NCBI RefSeq assembly: GCF_001652915.1
Contig: NZ_BBQI01000009.1
Span: 62,001 to 126,000 of the forward strand
Reading direction: 5' to 3'
Source of the DNA: Cupriavidus sp. D384
Lineage (GTDB): Bacteria > Pseudomonadota > Gammaproteobacteria > Burkholderiales > Burkholderiaceae
Length of the DNA stretch: 64,000 nucleotides
Positions 63,474-64,000 of this stretch are shown piece by piece (positions within the stretch are counted from its first letter, which is position 1; every line of letters begins with the position of its first letter). The translations under genes were made by a program, and so were the position numbers. The notes below the pieces were generated by a model that was not told where the DNA came from, searched no databases, and saw only the letters and a list, made by a program, of their open reading frames with translations.

Positions 63474-64000
63474 GGCTTTTATTCTAACTCTTACTCACAA
63501 GTCTGCAATTTGGGGAACTGGCCCGGTATTCAAGGGCAGCCCTTCGGAAAAAACCTAGCGTGGCCTACCGCACAAAGGGCGCCTCGCGCACGTTCGCGGT
63601 GCATGATACGTGCCCGCCGACCCCTGCCGGGGCACCGGGCCGGCCGCCAGGCGGCGTTTACAAAATTCCATGCACCACGGCGACAAAGGTACCATCCCCA
63701 GCCGTTTCAATCCCGCCACACCCCACGCCGAGTGGGGAATCTGCCAGCTTGACAGTATGTAGGTTTGACAGAAAAATCGATTGCACATCCGGGCCTGGTC
63801 AGCGAGCCAAGCAAAAAGTCCAGATCGGATGTATCCGTGAGCAGGGAGGCCCACGACCGGCGTAGGTCAGCCATTTGCAGTTCGTTTCCGGAGGCGGTTT
63901 CGTTTCCGGGCGGACGCGGCGGCTGTCCACGCGAATTTCATTTGCGCGGCGCTTTTCGCAGCCGATCCGTCAGGAGCGGCATGCCTGAGCCCGCCAGGGT
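63474..64000. other. Gene-free region upstream of clpS, to window edge
   Basis: No convincing reading frame in 527 bp. It contains the weak clpS promoter, a hairpin CCCCAC-GCCGA-GTGGGG (63721-63737), two TTGACA hexamers (63749-63754, 63765-63770) facing right without a good -10, and an 11-bp direct repeat TTCGTTTCCGG at 63881 and 63899. In related genomes a cold-shock gene often lies just beyond this point; none is present here. Confidence 0.5.

Noticed and set aside
63560-63865. Plus-strand 101-codon frame near the window end
   Set aside because: No family resemblance and Pro/Arg/Ser-rich composition; matched by an equally weak minus-strand frame.

Overview
The window looks like chromosomal DNA of a Burkholderiaceae bacterium, most likely a Cupriavidus (close to Ralstonia). 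The evidence is its high GC content, the style of the proteins, and familiar gene neighbourhoods: purN-rsmB, nadB/nadC/nadA, ispH-fkpB, rpmB-rpmG, ribF-ileS-lspA-coaBC-dut and clpS-clpA. No insertion sequence, prophage, plasmid gene or CRISPR array was seen. Species assignment is inference.

Layout. 1-3286: sulfur assimilation, with a truncated cysI, a TauE/SafE anion exporter and the regulator cysB. 3437-9255: mixed metabolic genes, namely a methyltransferase, a branched-chain-type binding protein with a beta-hydroxyacid dehydrogenase, an alpha/beta hydrolase, an HNH protein, tRNA-Leu(CAA) and a ChbG-type deacetylase. 9917-10666: an M48 lipoprotein peptidase. 10946-16084: two AspT-type antiporters in tandem followed by aspartate 4-decarboxylase, a decarboxylation/antiport energy module. 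16239-27430: a large leftward histidine-utilisation unit, read as ABC transporter (binding protein, permease, ATPase), hutC, hutH, hutU, hutD, hutI, hutF, hutG. Three HutC-type operators tie the transporter to the catabolic genes. Degradation goes through formylglutamate (HutF + HutG). 27517-31056: an SDR protein, a 2Fe-2S flavin reductase, then a strong promoter, an Arg-rich mini-ORF and an intrinsic terminator in front of an acetylornithine-type aminotransferase, which is a candidate attenuator. 31179-36234: livKHMGF amino-acid ABC importer. 36902-39183: ispH, fkpB, rpmB, rpmG. 39394-43037: de novo NAD synthesis, with nadB facing nadA-nadC. 43179-48117: acyl desaturase, then purN-rsmB-mscS. 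48355-50989: a NarL-type response regulator facing a hybrid histidine kinase. 51175-58704: ribF, ileS, lspA, coaBC, a luciferase-like oxidoreductase, dut. 58769-63473: glyoxalase-like protein, Bug-type binding protein, clpA and clpS.

Most of the content is core metabolism. The signals most worth pursuing are the candidate arginine attenuator at 29668-29869, the HutC operators in front of an NMT1-family transporter, the duplicated AspT with AspD, and several dispersed palindromic or decaying tandem repeats between genes.

All calls come from reading the sequence and translated proteins by eye. No database search, RNA folding or alignment was run, so family names rest on recognised motifs and overall resemblance.
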